From Gavia stellata (lineage: Eukaryota; Chordata; Aves; Gaviiformes; Gaviidae), in assembly GCF_030936135.1 (NCBI RefSeq), contig NC_082595.1, forward strand, positions 21,899,930-21,963,929: a stretch of DNA of 64,000 bases. Reading direction: 5' to 3'. The notes under the pieces were generated by a model. It had not been told where the DNA came from and ran no database searches. It saw only the letters and a list, made by a program, of their open reading frames with translations. This document shows positions 1 to 11,940 of this stretch, one piece after another (positions within the stretch are counted from its first letter, which is position 1; every line of letters starts with the position of its first letter). Made by a program: the position numbers and the translations under genes.

Positions 1-3000
1 CAGGTTTGGGCTGATATATGGGATGAAACCTCATGCAAAGAACTGGACTTAGAATACAGGTATTTTCCCCCACCTTTTTATACTGCGTGAGTTTATTTTG
101 CAACCTCTTGCAAATCACTTGGGGCAGATCCTCTTATCCATGAAAATTAAATTAAATTCAGTTATCACAGAACCAGGACCAGTGAAGATATTTGGGAAAA
201 TTAATTCCCATAGACTGTAGTCGAAGCCAGGTTTGGCCCACATGTGATTGTGGCCTCATTTAGCTGGGAAACAGTAATGTTTTCTTAGAAGTAGTATTTG
301 AAGGCTGACATTCAGTATTTCTTTTCTCATCTATTGGTAAATGCCTGATCATAAGAGTCCTGCCTTTGGTTTCAAAAGCCAAGGTCAGCCCTGAGCTGTT
401 ACAAGAAGGTGTTAGTATGAAGAACTGGAGAGGGGGAAGATTGTGATGAGTGAAGGAAAAGGATTTAGGAAGTCAAATTATCAAATACTGATCAAACATG
501 GAACAAGAAAATTAATCAAGTTCTTCCATTGTGCCTGTCTTATCTAGGGCCAAGACAAGCTGAAGAATAGTTCAGGGGCATTCATTAAAAAAATTGTATC
601 AGTGTTTTAAGACCAGTAAGAATGTGCCATCTTAACATAGCACTGTGTTTTGCAGTTGCTTTCCCATATTTTTATGTGTGATTTTTAAAAAGGACTGGGA
701 TTCTTAAAACCTGCCCCATCAGTGAAGAGGACAAATGCTCTTGAGGAAAAAATGGTTTTGTGCTCTTGCTGCTCGTTTGCCGTAAGCTGGCGCTGTTATT
801 TCATTATGTATCATTGGTTTGTAACGGTGTGAGATTTGCAGAAAAACTTGACGTTCCAGCTGTTTAGGGATGAGAAATTGGACTGTAAATTGGACTACAG
901 TTTTTTGCTGAGGTTTAGAGCTAGGCTTCAGGGGAGGAAAGAGAGTCTGTGAAAGCTTTGGTCCTGCTGACTGTGGTATCACGCCCAGGGAGCCGTCCCC
1001 GGCTCACAGCTTGGTCTGGGAAGTTAAAATGAAGATAAAAGAGAAAGGGTGTTACCTGTACCATCCAGGAAGGCTTTGGCAATGTTACCCTGGAAAGCTA
1101 CCATGGGAAAGTGATATTTCTGGGAGAAACTAAAGACTTACTCAGCTTCTAAAGCCGGTGGTGCTAATGACTCTGCAGACACTGGGTCCCCCCTTCGAAG
1201 GCTCGGCTTCTGCGGCCACGTCCTGCAGCGCCGGCCAATCCGTGGGTCACTTCTGCTTCCTGAAGTCAATGTGTGCTGTAAAGGCACTTCTCTAATGGCT
1301 GTCCCCTGTCACTGCAGGAGTATTGCTTCCACTATGGAAAATCGAGCGTTGCTTCCTCTGGCTGCGGGAATATTTGGTGCTTGTGCCAGCAGCGAGTCTT
1401 GGGGGCAAGAGGAGGAAAGCTGGCCTTGGGAGCCAAGCCTTGGCCCAGGTCCAGCCTGACAGGAGCCCCGTTGCAAGCGCTGATGTGTCTTGGCACCTTG
1501 CTTAATCCCTCCATCCCTCAGCTCCTACCTGAGAAAATCATCCCTTCATGCTTTGGTCTTTGCAGGAGAGGCAGCTGCCTGTTACATGCTCGCAGTGGGA
1601 TGACACACAAGGGCGAGCTGACATCGGCTGGATGCCCACCTCGTAACTGGAGAGTCAGAGATGTGGCGTGAGGTGGGCTGTCAGGATGTAAAAAGGTGCT
1701 TGAGAAGAAAGATACTAGTTGCTATTGGGTAAGTAAGTGTTTTACACCCACTGTGAAATAACCTGTGAGGTGTTGGGGCGTGACATACGTGCCGTGAAAC
1801 ATTAGCAAAAGAGCAGTGCCAGGAATCACAGAGTTCCTCTGTGCATTGAGCAAAACCCACTGGAAGCAGAGGTTGTTCTCCCATATCGATGCTAGTGACA
1901 CAGCAGCTGGGACTCTGTCTCACAGTCCAGGTCCAACGTCCAAACGTAGAAATAGCTTTCCCATTCCTCTGCCCCAGAGCACAGGGAGTGGAGGCACAGG
2001 GCTCAGGGCTTTCCCAGGCACATGAGTGGGAATCAGCTGTAGTGGAAGGGCTCCAGGGGACTTTGTAACTCAGGAGACTTCCTTGTCACCTCCTCTCCCC
2101 AATTTCAGCTGCGCTCGCCAATGCCAGCGAAGCTCCACTCGTTCCCTCTGCTCCAATAGCTGATCTGGATGGGTCGCTTGATTTCCTAGGCATCCCGGGC
2201 TCTCCCAGACACCGCAGTGTCCCCTCGCCGGCAGCTGTGGGTGTGTGTGCCCAAGCAGAGCACAGCTCGGTGGCACTTGCGTACGGCTGTGGGCAGTGCC
2301 TGCTCCTGCCCACTCGCTGCTTCCTCCTCTCTCTTCCAGCCTCGCTGGGTCTGTCCTGCAGGGTCTGTAAAACATCCTGCCTAATAGTTTTCAGCTAGTT
2401 TTAACCTACCTTGCTGTATATATACTCAAACCAGCTCACATATAGCTTTTAGTAAGATTCATGTGACATACCAAATACTGTCCTGAAATCCTGACTTGTT
2501 GTACGAAACCTTTTCTCTCCCCGTTCAGCTTAACCCTGTTCCCCAGATTACTCCTCCATTGCCTGACTCTGCCAACAGCATTAAAACATACAGGCTACTT
2601 TGTTAGCTCACTGTATGCACACACAGGCAATTTGTTAGGCAGTGTCACAGCATTGCTGCTAGTACTCCAGCCTCCTGCTTTTGATTACACTTTGGTAAAA
2701 CCAAAACACTCCTTCCAATATCTGTTTTTCTCACTGCTAATAGTACTTCTGACGTAAGACCTTCTTGTATCATCTGTAGGATGCACATTGGCCATACCTG
2801 TGGTTTTATTTTTTTTACTGCCCTGCAGCATGTGGTTGTTACCTCCACCATGTGAAGCAGAAGAGGCAGGAAATCTGATGTGTGGCGGACCAGGGTTTGT
2901 CATCCTTAGGAGCTTCGGTCAGTTCAGCACTGCTGCAGTCTTGGGAGCACGAGCACAGTGTTTGAGCATGGCTGGGGTCAGGCTGATACTCACAAACCTG

Positions 3001-3419
3001 GGATTTTCATTGCCCCACAAGGCCCGTAGGGAAGGGTAAAGTGAGTTCAAAATTACAGGTACAGATTTTACTTTAAAATGGTTTTGAACAATGACACTAT
3101 TAACTGCATAACCATACTTCAGTGGTCATAAACCAGCATGGCAGTAGATAGTCCATCGTTACTGTTCCCTACCAGAGACTATGCAGTGAGAGCCGTGACA
3201 ATGTGCTCCTTGGAAGAGCTTTCCTACTCCTAATTTTTAAGTTTCAACCAGTGGCATGGTCTTTCTGTGAGAAGAAGCTCTTGACAAAGACCACTGTGAG
3301 CACCCAGCAGCCTCACAAAGCCAAAGTGTTTTAACAAAACCCAGTTTTGGTGTAGCCAGTTGTAAAAATAAATTATGTTTAATTATTGAATCTGCCCATA
3401 TATATTTGGGGGGGTGTAG

Positions 3420-3466
3420 ATACATATGTATATACACACGCACACACATACATATATACCTAGCAC
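3420..3466. repeat. Mixed TA/CA simple repeat
   Basis: An alternating purine-pyrimidine run of TA and CA dinucleotides (for example the CACACGCACACACA stretch). It is an impure microsatellite with no sign of function. Confidence 0.7.
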
Positions 3467-4095
3467 ACATTACTTTTTCAGTTTGCCTGTTTAGTTAATG
3501 TTTCCGCTAAGGAGCTGTTTCAGAAATTTCCCACTTCCTGCTTGGCCTTCCTTCTTTGTTATATATAATAAGCATTTGTTGGTGTTTGAGGGCATCTAGT
3601 TCAAATACCTAGCAAGATCAAACTCGGGAGAACATAAATGGAAGCCATAAGGCACTCTATAAAATAGCCTACACCTTTCATGAACTGGAATGGATGTTTG
3701 TCAGTAATGAGGCACTGCAATTAAATGAAATAAGCCTTGGCAATAGCTCTGCCATATCTGCCTGTACAATGCTCCCTCAGCAGCAACACTCCCATGGGAA
3801 ATTAAACATACAGCCTGTGCATTAGCCAACCTTATTGCCTGGGTGTCTGCAGCCAAGGAACCCTCAGCCCTGCCTCCAAAACAAAGCCCTTGTGGAGAGA
3901 AGGTTTTGGGCTTCCCTCAAATTTAGGTGCAAGCTCAGGAGCAGGCAGTGTCTGAGTCCCTGCGACATGCCCACCCTGGGGAGCTGGCAAACACAAGGGG
4001 CAGGGAGATGGGGGAGAAACTTTGGCTCTTCTGTGTTGGCTCCCCTGCTATGGGCTCTTTCCTCTGCAGCAGACCTAAGCGTGGGTATAATGTGA

Positions 4096-4165
4096 ACAAA
4101 ATAATAGTAATAATAATAATAATAATAATAATAGTAATAGTAATCTTCATCACCATCATCATCAA
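4096..4165. repeat. (TAA)n microsatellite with ATC tail
   Basis: About ten TAA/TAG units are followed by a short CATCAT-type run. It is an ordinary trinucleotide repeat and likely length-polymorphic. Confidence 0.85.
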
Positions 4166-5852
4166 AACAGTGAAAAACAGTACTGCCTTCCTAGGATGAA
4201 AAGGTGCAAAAGAGGGTTGTCCCTTTCTCAGGAGATCACTCAGCCTAACTCTTCAAGTGTGCATGGCGATCTTTCATTACCCTTATGATGAGCTTTCCTA
4301 TTATTGGGAAAGTCACGCAAGCCTGAAGATCACCCTGGTGATAACGCTGGGATGAAAACTTCTCCCTTTGGCAAAACAGGCATTTTGCGAGGACTCTGTG
4401 CTTCTCAAGGATTTTTTGGATTAAAGGCCACTGTCACCACACAAAGATGTGGGCATGAAAGAGAGGAACCATTTTGCCAGCATGCTTTTATATAAAAGCA
4501 CAAGGTGGGAACCACTTTCTGTGTCCTCCTGAATCATCTACAGTCCATAGTCTAGGAACTACTCACTTGCTTTTTGTTGTCTTAATGTAGTTTTTCTTAA
4601 ATTAAGTGTTTACTAGACTGGAGAAAAGAGACTAGAAATGTGTGAATGACTGGTTTCTAAATTCTTTGGCTGGGCAGGAAAAATGAAAGCACAATTGCCT
4701 TCACAGGGAATGAAATATGTTGGTTCAACACCTCTTACTTTTTAAAGATAATTTAGTCAAATTCAGCTTCAGGGTTTTCTTTGGAAAACAAATTTTCCAA
4801 AACGTTTCCCAGATGTAATCAGCGTTGTCAAATCTTCTCCAAACTGTTAGACTTGAGATTGCATTTTTTTATAAATAAGACTTTTAAAAAAAAAAGCTCA
4901 GATCTAAAAGTGATGCAACACTTCAGTAATTTCTAAGACAAAAGCTATTAAACAGTTTTGTGCTATTAAATATGATGGTAAGGGTGGCAACATAGTATTG
5001 TACTCCAGTGTAATTAAGTTCTTTCAATTTTCCCATGAAACTCAGCTGCTTCAAAGTGTATTCTCAGAAAATGCTAACTTCTCCAAGCTAGGTAAATCAT
5101 GCCAGAGTGTAATAGTCTCTGCATTATCCTCACTTTCATGTAATTAGGTATTTCAGAGACTTTTTTTCAGGACTTTTCAAAAATAGAACTAGGAAAAATC
5201 AAGAAAGACTGGGAATAGGGAGTTCAATAATCAGAATGTCAGTTAGAATGGGAGACAGATGGAAAAAAAGAATAATAAAAGTAGTAAGGGAAATTAAGAG
5301 CCTTTCATCTGAAGTAAAAATAGAGGTGACAATATTAGAGTTTGAAGAGGAGGTGTATGCAAGGTGAAATACTACAGATACATACAGCTGAGTATGGTTT
5401 AGAGATCAGTTCAGCATCTTTTCCTAAAAGAATAATGACATGAAGGTATTTAAAAATATTCATTTGATCATTACTTTCACTCTGTGTACATACAGGAAAT
5501 ACTAAAATGCGTCTTAGTTTGGTAAAGAACTCTAAGAATAGAACTAACAGAGAGAATTAGTAAAATCCAAAATCAAATCAGGTACTTCCATAATAAAAGC
5601 ATTACAGAGAGCTGAAATAATCTGTCTGTGTATAAGAGGCCTGTGTCCTCTCACTTCACTGCATTCACAACTGAGTGCCTTCCAGCATGGTGGGAACCGC
5701 CGAGAGCATCTCCTAGGTTGTCCTCAAAAACACCTGTTATTGACAGCTGTCAGGAAAGGAGAGTGGACTTAATAGACTCTTCTTCTGATTTGCAATGGTA
5801 ATTTCTGCAGTGCCATTGCAGAAGTCAAAAAACACCCAACTGATCAGTTGTC

Positions 5853-6001
5853 AAAAAGGAAGAGAGAAAGAAAGAGAGAAAGCGAGAAAGAGAGAAAGGA
5901 AGGAAGAGAGAAAGGAAGAGAGAAAAGAAGGAAGGGAGGGAAGAAAGGAAGGAAGAAAGAAAGAAGGACAAAGAGAGTGAGAGAGAAAAAGAGAAAGAAA
6001 A
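5853..6001 (+). repeat. Polypurine (GAAA/GGAA)n tract
   Basis: About 149 bases are almost purely A and G on the plus strand. The interruptions I see are single pyrimidines near 5,882, 5,969 and 5,978. Units vary between GAAA, GGAA and GAGA. Open frames across it, such as lysine/arginine/glutamate-rich ones on the plus strand, are composition artefacts. Confidence 0.9.
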
Positions 6002-6399
6002 TAAAGGATGAAACAAGATTTCTCTTCTCCAGCTGGGGATACAATGAACCTGAAGAGACATCCCTGCCATGGAAGCTTGGTCAGATGCTCAGCTGACGTA
6101 CACCAGGAGAGCTTCCCTGTCTTCAGTGGGGATATTCCAGCCGACACCAGCTAGGATCTCCCCCATGTCGTTTACACTTCCCAAGCAAGTCAAAGTTTAA
6201 TACTGCCAAGAAAGAGGAATGCTAAATGCAGCTTTCAGTTACTGTGGAGGAATTAGGAGTCCTGTAAATCTGCGCCCCATCTTGGGACGTAGAGCTCTGG
6301 CCACCTTCCTCTTGGCATGGGTGAGGGGTATAGGAAGTGGTGTGCTCTTTTCAGCCGGGTGAAAGCCGAGTCTGAAGGATGTCTTTCAGGAGCTACTAA

Positions 6400-6438
6400 T
6401 TAATATAGTTAGCTAACTAACTAATTAGCTAACTAATA
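6400..6438. repeat. AT-rich palindromic repeat
   Basis: TAGTTAGCTAACTA at 6,406-6,419 is a perfect 14-base palindrome. A second TTAGCTAA palindrome lies at 6,425-6,432. The outer arms also pair imperfectly, so the whole stretch could extrude as a hairpin or cruciform. Confidence 0.6.
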
Positions 6439-9400
6439 TGCACTGTTGCTGGTCTCCAGAGAAAAACGTTTGGGCTTTGTTACAATGGAACTACCTGTTT
6501 TGTCCTAGTCTGAAGCCAGCAGCAAACAAAAACATATGCAATGTGGGTAATCAGGTGATCAGAGCTCCAACAGAGGAGCTGCTTCATCTGTGACCTGGGA
6601 TATGGAGGGGTAGTACTGCTAGCCGCTGTGAGTGGTGGTCCAGTCTCTGGACACACTGAATTTACTAAATGAAACTCTGCTTTTCATTTGTGCAGCTTCT
6701 TTCACCACAATTATCTGCTGTTTCAATATATTGCAGTATTATTTTTGTCATATCGGCTGGATCCTTAAAATAACAAATAGTGTCTTGGCTACAGTGACAA
6801 TGGGTTATTTAAAGGAGCGTGCAGAGTTGCTGATAAAAGGGGATTTCCAAATACAGGCAAAAACATTTGGGATTGCTTTGAGGTTGAACAGGCAAGGGCA
6901 AAAAGCTTGTTAATAATATCAGATTATAATTTCTTAAAAAACAGATTAGGTTTTCATGACCCACACCATTAAAGTTCTTTTTAAATAGACATCCTTATTA
7001 AAAAGGTCTCTCTTCACTTGTGGCTGGATCTGTTTGGCTGAGTTGGATGATACATTATCAACATGTTGTGAGAGAACAAACAATTTAGTTTAAGGTCTCA
7101 AAATACGAGATTTGCTTGCATCCGGGACAAGGAAGTTATTTTGCTATTTTAGCAGAAGAAGGTATCCATCAGAATAAGCTATACTGTCACCAGTAGGGCC
7201 GGTTCATCACTCTTCTTTTATAAACCATAGAATTTTGCCTTATGCAATTTGTTTATTTAGAACTCCTGCTCCTTTGGATAGGGACCGTATCTCCTTAGGG
7301 CCAGGTATAATTGAATGTGCACTTATCATCATTTTTATTTCTGGTGTATAAAACAGAAATGCCTGACAGCTTTTGAAAATAACTGTCTGTGCAGCTATGC
7401 TATCATGGCACATTGGTTTCATATAATATTTTACCCAGTCCTTTTAATACAGAATGCAGCTTAATTATTTGTCATTCACTGGAATGTCATCCTGAGTACA
7501 TTAACAGCACATTAAATTCCTCTCCAACTATGGTTTCACAGCACAAGGAGTGGCTTTCAGTGCAAACCTATGCCCCGATGTTCCCCAGCTGCCAGCTGGT
7601 GATTTGTGGAGTTCTCCTTTGGGTCTTTCCATGGGGATTGTGGCTGCCTAAGCCCTCTCCCAAAACTGGGTTGCCCTAACATAGGTAACAGTTACCTCAA
7701 AATTATGCTGGTTGGCCGTATAATTTAAATTTAGTCATATATCCTGAAGACACTCTTTATTCAGTTTTAAATGTTATATATACTAGTTGAAAGTGGCGAT
7801 AAACTCAATTAACTAGGCTGATATAAACCTTATTTAAATCAAATTAAGTGCATTTCTACAGTGGTTAGCATCTATTTCATTAATTGTGATTAAAAGCTGC
7901 TTGGGAGTTAAATTGGTATGACTTTGAATATAGATAAAGCCCAGGGAAGACAGAACTGGCAGCTGAGCCTGAACCAGACTGGAAAGTTTGGAGTCCTTCT
8001 TTGTACCCAGAACACCAGAGCTTTGTTTGTTTTAATTGAAACTGGGATCCTGCAGAATGTAACGGATGTTGTTTAGAAAAGCTGCCCACTTGTTTCTGGT
8101 AATTGGATTTTTCTAGCCCAGATTAATATCCTACTGTGCCATTTCACTGGTTCCTCCAAATAATTAAAAAACGAGTGCTGAAGACTGTAACTATCTCATT
8201 AAGATAAACTTACAACAACATCTTAGGTTCATATAAGGAGTTCCTTTCTTTTTTTCTGGAAAAAAGCCACAGTTTGTTTAGCCTGGCAGTGGCAAGGAAC
8301 TGATTTATGTGTATGGAAAAAAAGCTTTTTAAGCCATTACTGCTGGATCATTGTGTCTCACGTAACACAAAAGTGGAGTGGTAAGCTTTGACAGGGGTCT
8401 GCAGAAACTAATTTTGAGATGGTTACTGCGACAAAATAATTAAAAACAGAATATATGTGAAAGTGTAAATATTTCCAGAGAACTTCTGGCATGTAGTCTC
8501 ACATCAGAGACTGACAAACACACCTGCCGATACCTGATGATAGAAATAATAGCTGTTCTGTTTATTCATCAAAATGATATTATCTATTTGTGGTTTATGC
8601 TTAATATATTATGTAGCAATATATCTAGTGCTGCTCCTTAAGATGACGGATTGCTTACTATATGATCAACTAGTATTACAATGACAGATCTCATTCACAA
8701 GTGCTGTTTTTTGTTAGTTTCTGCATTTTTTTCTAAAGAATCGATACAGAAAACTTCTGATACAATTTAGCCCTAAGAAATATACAACCCGGGAAAGCTG
8801 GCCAGCCTATCTAGGAAGAAGCTGTTAGAAAACCTTAGTGGAAAAATATTTGGAGGCGCTGGAGGAGAATGGGAGGGGCAAAAAGGTCCGTGTGGATGTT
8901 TAAAAAATATATGAAGATGACCAGAGCTGTATCAATGAACAGGGTCAGGGGGCCATCTGCAGTTTTATGTGCTTCTGCTTATTACATACACAAGTCACAG
9001 AGGCTCTCCTTAAACAGGGTACTAAGGTACAAATCTAACTTTAAACCTGAGAGCAAACTGATGGCACTTGCACGTGTTGAAATCTTTGTAGGCTCGCAGG
9101 GGCTCCCCTTGCTTTGTGAGAGCTGATTTTAGACTGAAACCTGTGCAGTGCATAGCTTACTCAGAACTTCTTCCCAGGGCAAAGTTCACATCAAAAGCTG
9201 TAAAATCCAGTAATGTCACATTTAGAGAGGTAAAATTTTAGTATCCGCTTATAGAAATGTATTATTTTAAAGCAATATTAAAAAAATCCTTATTTCTGGC
9301 TCCAATCACCAGCAGTACCATGTGTACTAAACATAACAAATGCCACTTAAAAATATAAGGAGAGCAGTTGTGATGTTTGTCACAGAGTAAGTACTGGCTG

Positions 9401-9884
9401 AAGGAAGTATCCCCAGACAGAGAAGTGGAGGGCTGTATTTTATTCTCAATTAGGGATGTGAATTGCAGTTTTGTAGTAAGGTAGGGATGAGATGTTTCTT
9501 TCCATATGACTGACTTTCTGTATTTTCTTTGGGCCACATTATTCCATGGGATATTTTAAATAACTATTATGGAGATTTCATGTGGTGGGTGAACTAGGTA
9601 GTTCCCAAAAGTGTACTTGGAAACACTTTCCTCCAGGAGTCAGCGGTGTTTGGAAGGTGGAAGGTAATGAAGGTGGGAGGTGCCAGCTGGTACAGTGATT
9701 GTATCTAAGTTACCAGCACATTTTGCCTGTTTTTCTGAGGTATTTGCAAGGTGAGAAGCCTTGTATCATAATATTTTCTAAATGAGAGCTGCAAGCTATA
9801 TACAAATGATACAAATTTTGTCTTAATTCTGGGGATGTTTACTTGAGACTTCTGGGAGGAAAATGTTGTATGAGAACATCTGTC

Positions 9885-10205
9885 TGGGGCCAGCTCAGAA
9901 GAGTGTCAGTCCAGTGTGCTGTCTGCAGGGGTGGCAAGCAGTAGATGACTGAGGAGGAGGATAGGACATGAGGCATTTTCTAGGCTGCTCCTTTCCTGGT
10001 AAGCACTTTTAGCTGCTGGCCATCACTGTAGTAGAGACTTCCAGAGGCATAAGCTGTGTCCAGACCATTCTGTTCAGCATATTCTTTTGGATGCATCCTC
10101 CACAAATGGGTTTAATCTTTCTGAAGCCATTTTTACTTTGGCAGTCACAACATCCTGTAGGAATTAAATTTGGCTTTAACATGTAAGGTGTCCTGAGACA
10201 GTGCT
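9885..10205 (+). repeat. Possible ancient amniote interspersed repeat
   Basis: The wording resembles an old dispersed repeat common in turtle, crocodile and bird genomes. A part like 'GTCCAGTGTGCTGTCT' near 9.91 kb is followed by 'GCATCCTCCACAAA' near 10.1 kb and 'TCACAACATCCTGT' near 10.14 kb, in the expected order. I recognise this from memory of the family and cannot name it with certainty; it may be CR1/L3-related. It is strongly diverged. Confidence 0.4.
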
Positions 10206-11789
10206 TATTTGTCTATACCTGTTTCCTGATATTGATGTAATTCCCACTTGCATTGTGCTCATCTGCAGAGATCCTGGGGCATCACTGTCCAGGATTTCTC
10301 CATTTTCCTCCCAGCAGTGTTCAAGTTAAAGCTCTCACTACTCTACATACCATGTTCGTTTTCTGCACACCAGACTGCCGCATGCTGACAAATACCTGCC
10401 AGCAGCTATGGGTTTTGTCTTGGGAAATTCCAGGTAAACATGATCCCTCAGCCTCTTGCAGGTAACAGCTGCTACTTTTGCTCAAAGGGAATTCCCACTG
10501 ACTTTGATCTGTAGGAGAGGACATCACCCCCGGTTAGCTTCGCTATGGTGAGGTAACAGACATTAGTTAAAATGTTTGTCAAGGACATGTGATAGCAGTT
10601 ACTTCACAAGCAGCAGGTCAGGCTGTTCCACTGCTTACCTTAGTTAGTCACACATGCTTTGCTCTTAACGGAGTTCTTCTCTATCCACCCCAGTGAAAGC
10701 ACGACCCGATTCTGAGCCAAAGAGCAGCAAGTAAGAACAGGACAAATACTAGTTATTTCTCTGGTATGACCTGTGGAAATCTGCAGGCATGTTAGATTTT
10801 GGCCTTTTTACCATCTAAATTTCTTGTCTTCAGTGCATGGAAAAGCACTGAAGCTTTTAGGAGGTCTGCTTTTCATTCCATAAAAAAGAGGTATTATTAA
10901 TTAAAACAAAACAATTACTAGCTGTGCTTACTTTGGGCATGATGCACTGGCCAGCCTCCCGGGCTTATTTTATCCTAGGCACTGTAGCAACTTGTAGTAA
11001 GATTGCTCACCGAAGGGAGCTTAACAAACACATCCTGAAAATTGGATGAAATAAGAAAGAGAAGCTGGATGGGCCGGAAAAGGAAAAGGAAGAGGAAGAG
11101 GGAAAAGAAAGTAGCAAATATGGCATGAGGCACATAATTCCTAGTCAGTCTTGTGACACAGCCTATTACAATCTCAGTGGTCAAAGCTGCATTGACCATT
11201 TACACTAACTCTTCCAGACTTTTCGCATCGAAGTTTTGGTATTTTGTGTCATTCTGGCCTGAGTAAGGCACAAAGATCCTTTAAAATCATTGCATTCCCC
11301 ACATTTGGTGTGTGTGTCAAAACAGGCAGTCACTTAGGCAATGCAGCATCCTGCCTTCTAAGCATCAAGGAAAGACCTTGGGGTTTGTGTAAGGGCATTT
11401 TCTCTGTGCAAATATCTGATAATACTACCTAACGTGGAGAAAGACCTCCTCTAAAACTAGGCCTATGGAGAGAGCTCCAAAATGTTCCAGGCACTTTCAG
11501 GAGAAGACAGGCAGCCAGGGCAGAAATGGGGGGTTTTTTTTGAGTGTATACCCTAATTCACAATTAGTTGTCAGAGGTGCTTCCCTGTAGCAATACTTCT
11601 CCTGCACAGCCATGCTCTCAGGTGAGAAGAGTTGCTGAGGGCAAGAGAACATTTTTGAACCACTCCAATGCTGCACTGTTTATTCTCTTTGTATGGACAG
11701 ACGTCGCCACCATGCTGTTGTCCTTAGCCTAGGAGAGCTTCAGAGGAGGCTTTGCCTCATGTTCAATGGCCAAGGCCACTATCCAGGGC

Positions 11790-11940
11790 CAGATGTATCT
11801 GGTTGTGAGCCCTGGCTCCACCCCAAGCTTGCTGTGTGACTATCAGCCAGTCACTCTGGTTTTCTGATTCTTAATCCCTCTCTGCTAAGATGGAGACAGC
11901 AGTATTTCCGTACCTCACAGTGGGAGCACCCTTTATCTTT
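11790..11940 (+). repeat. MIR-like SINE remnant
   Basis: The order of words follows the MIR core and tail: a 'CTGTGTGAC' core near 11.83 kb, 'CAGTCACT', 'TTCTGATTCTTAAT', then 'AAGATGGAGACAGCAG' and 'GTACCTCACAGTGGG', matching the MIR 'AAAATGGGGATAATAATAG...ACCTACCTCACAGGG' pattern with many substitutions. MIRs are old and sparse in birds. The start of the longest open frame of this region (11,890-12,456) falls inside it. Confidence 0.55.

Noticed and set aside
5795-6147. Lysine-, serine- or phenylalanine-rich open frames on both strands near 5.8-6.1 kb
   Set aside because: They are translations of the polypurine tract.
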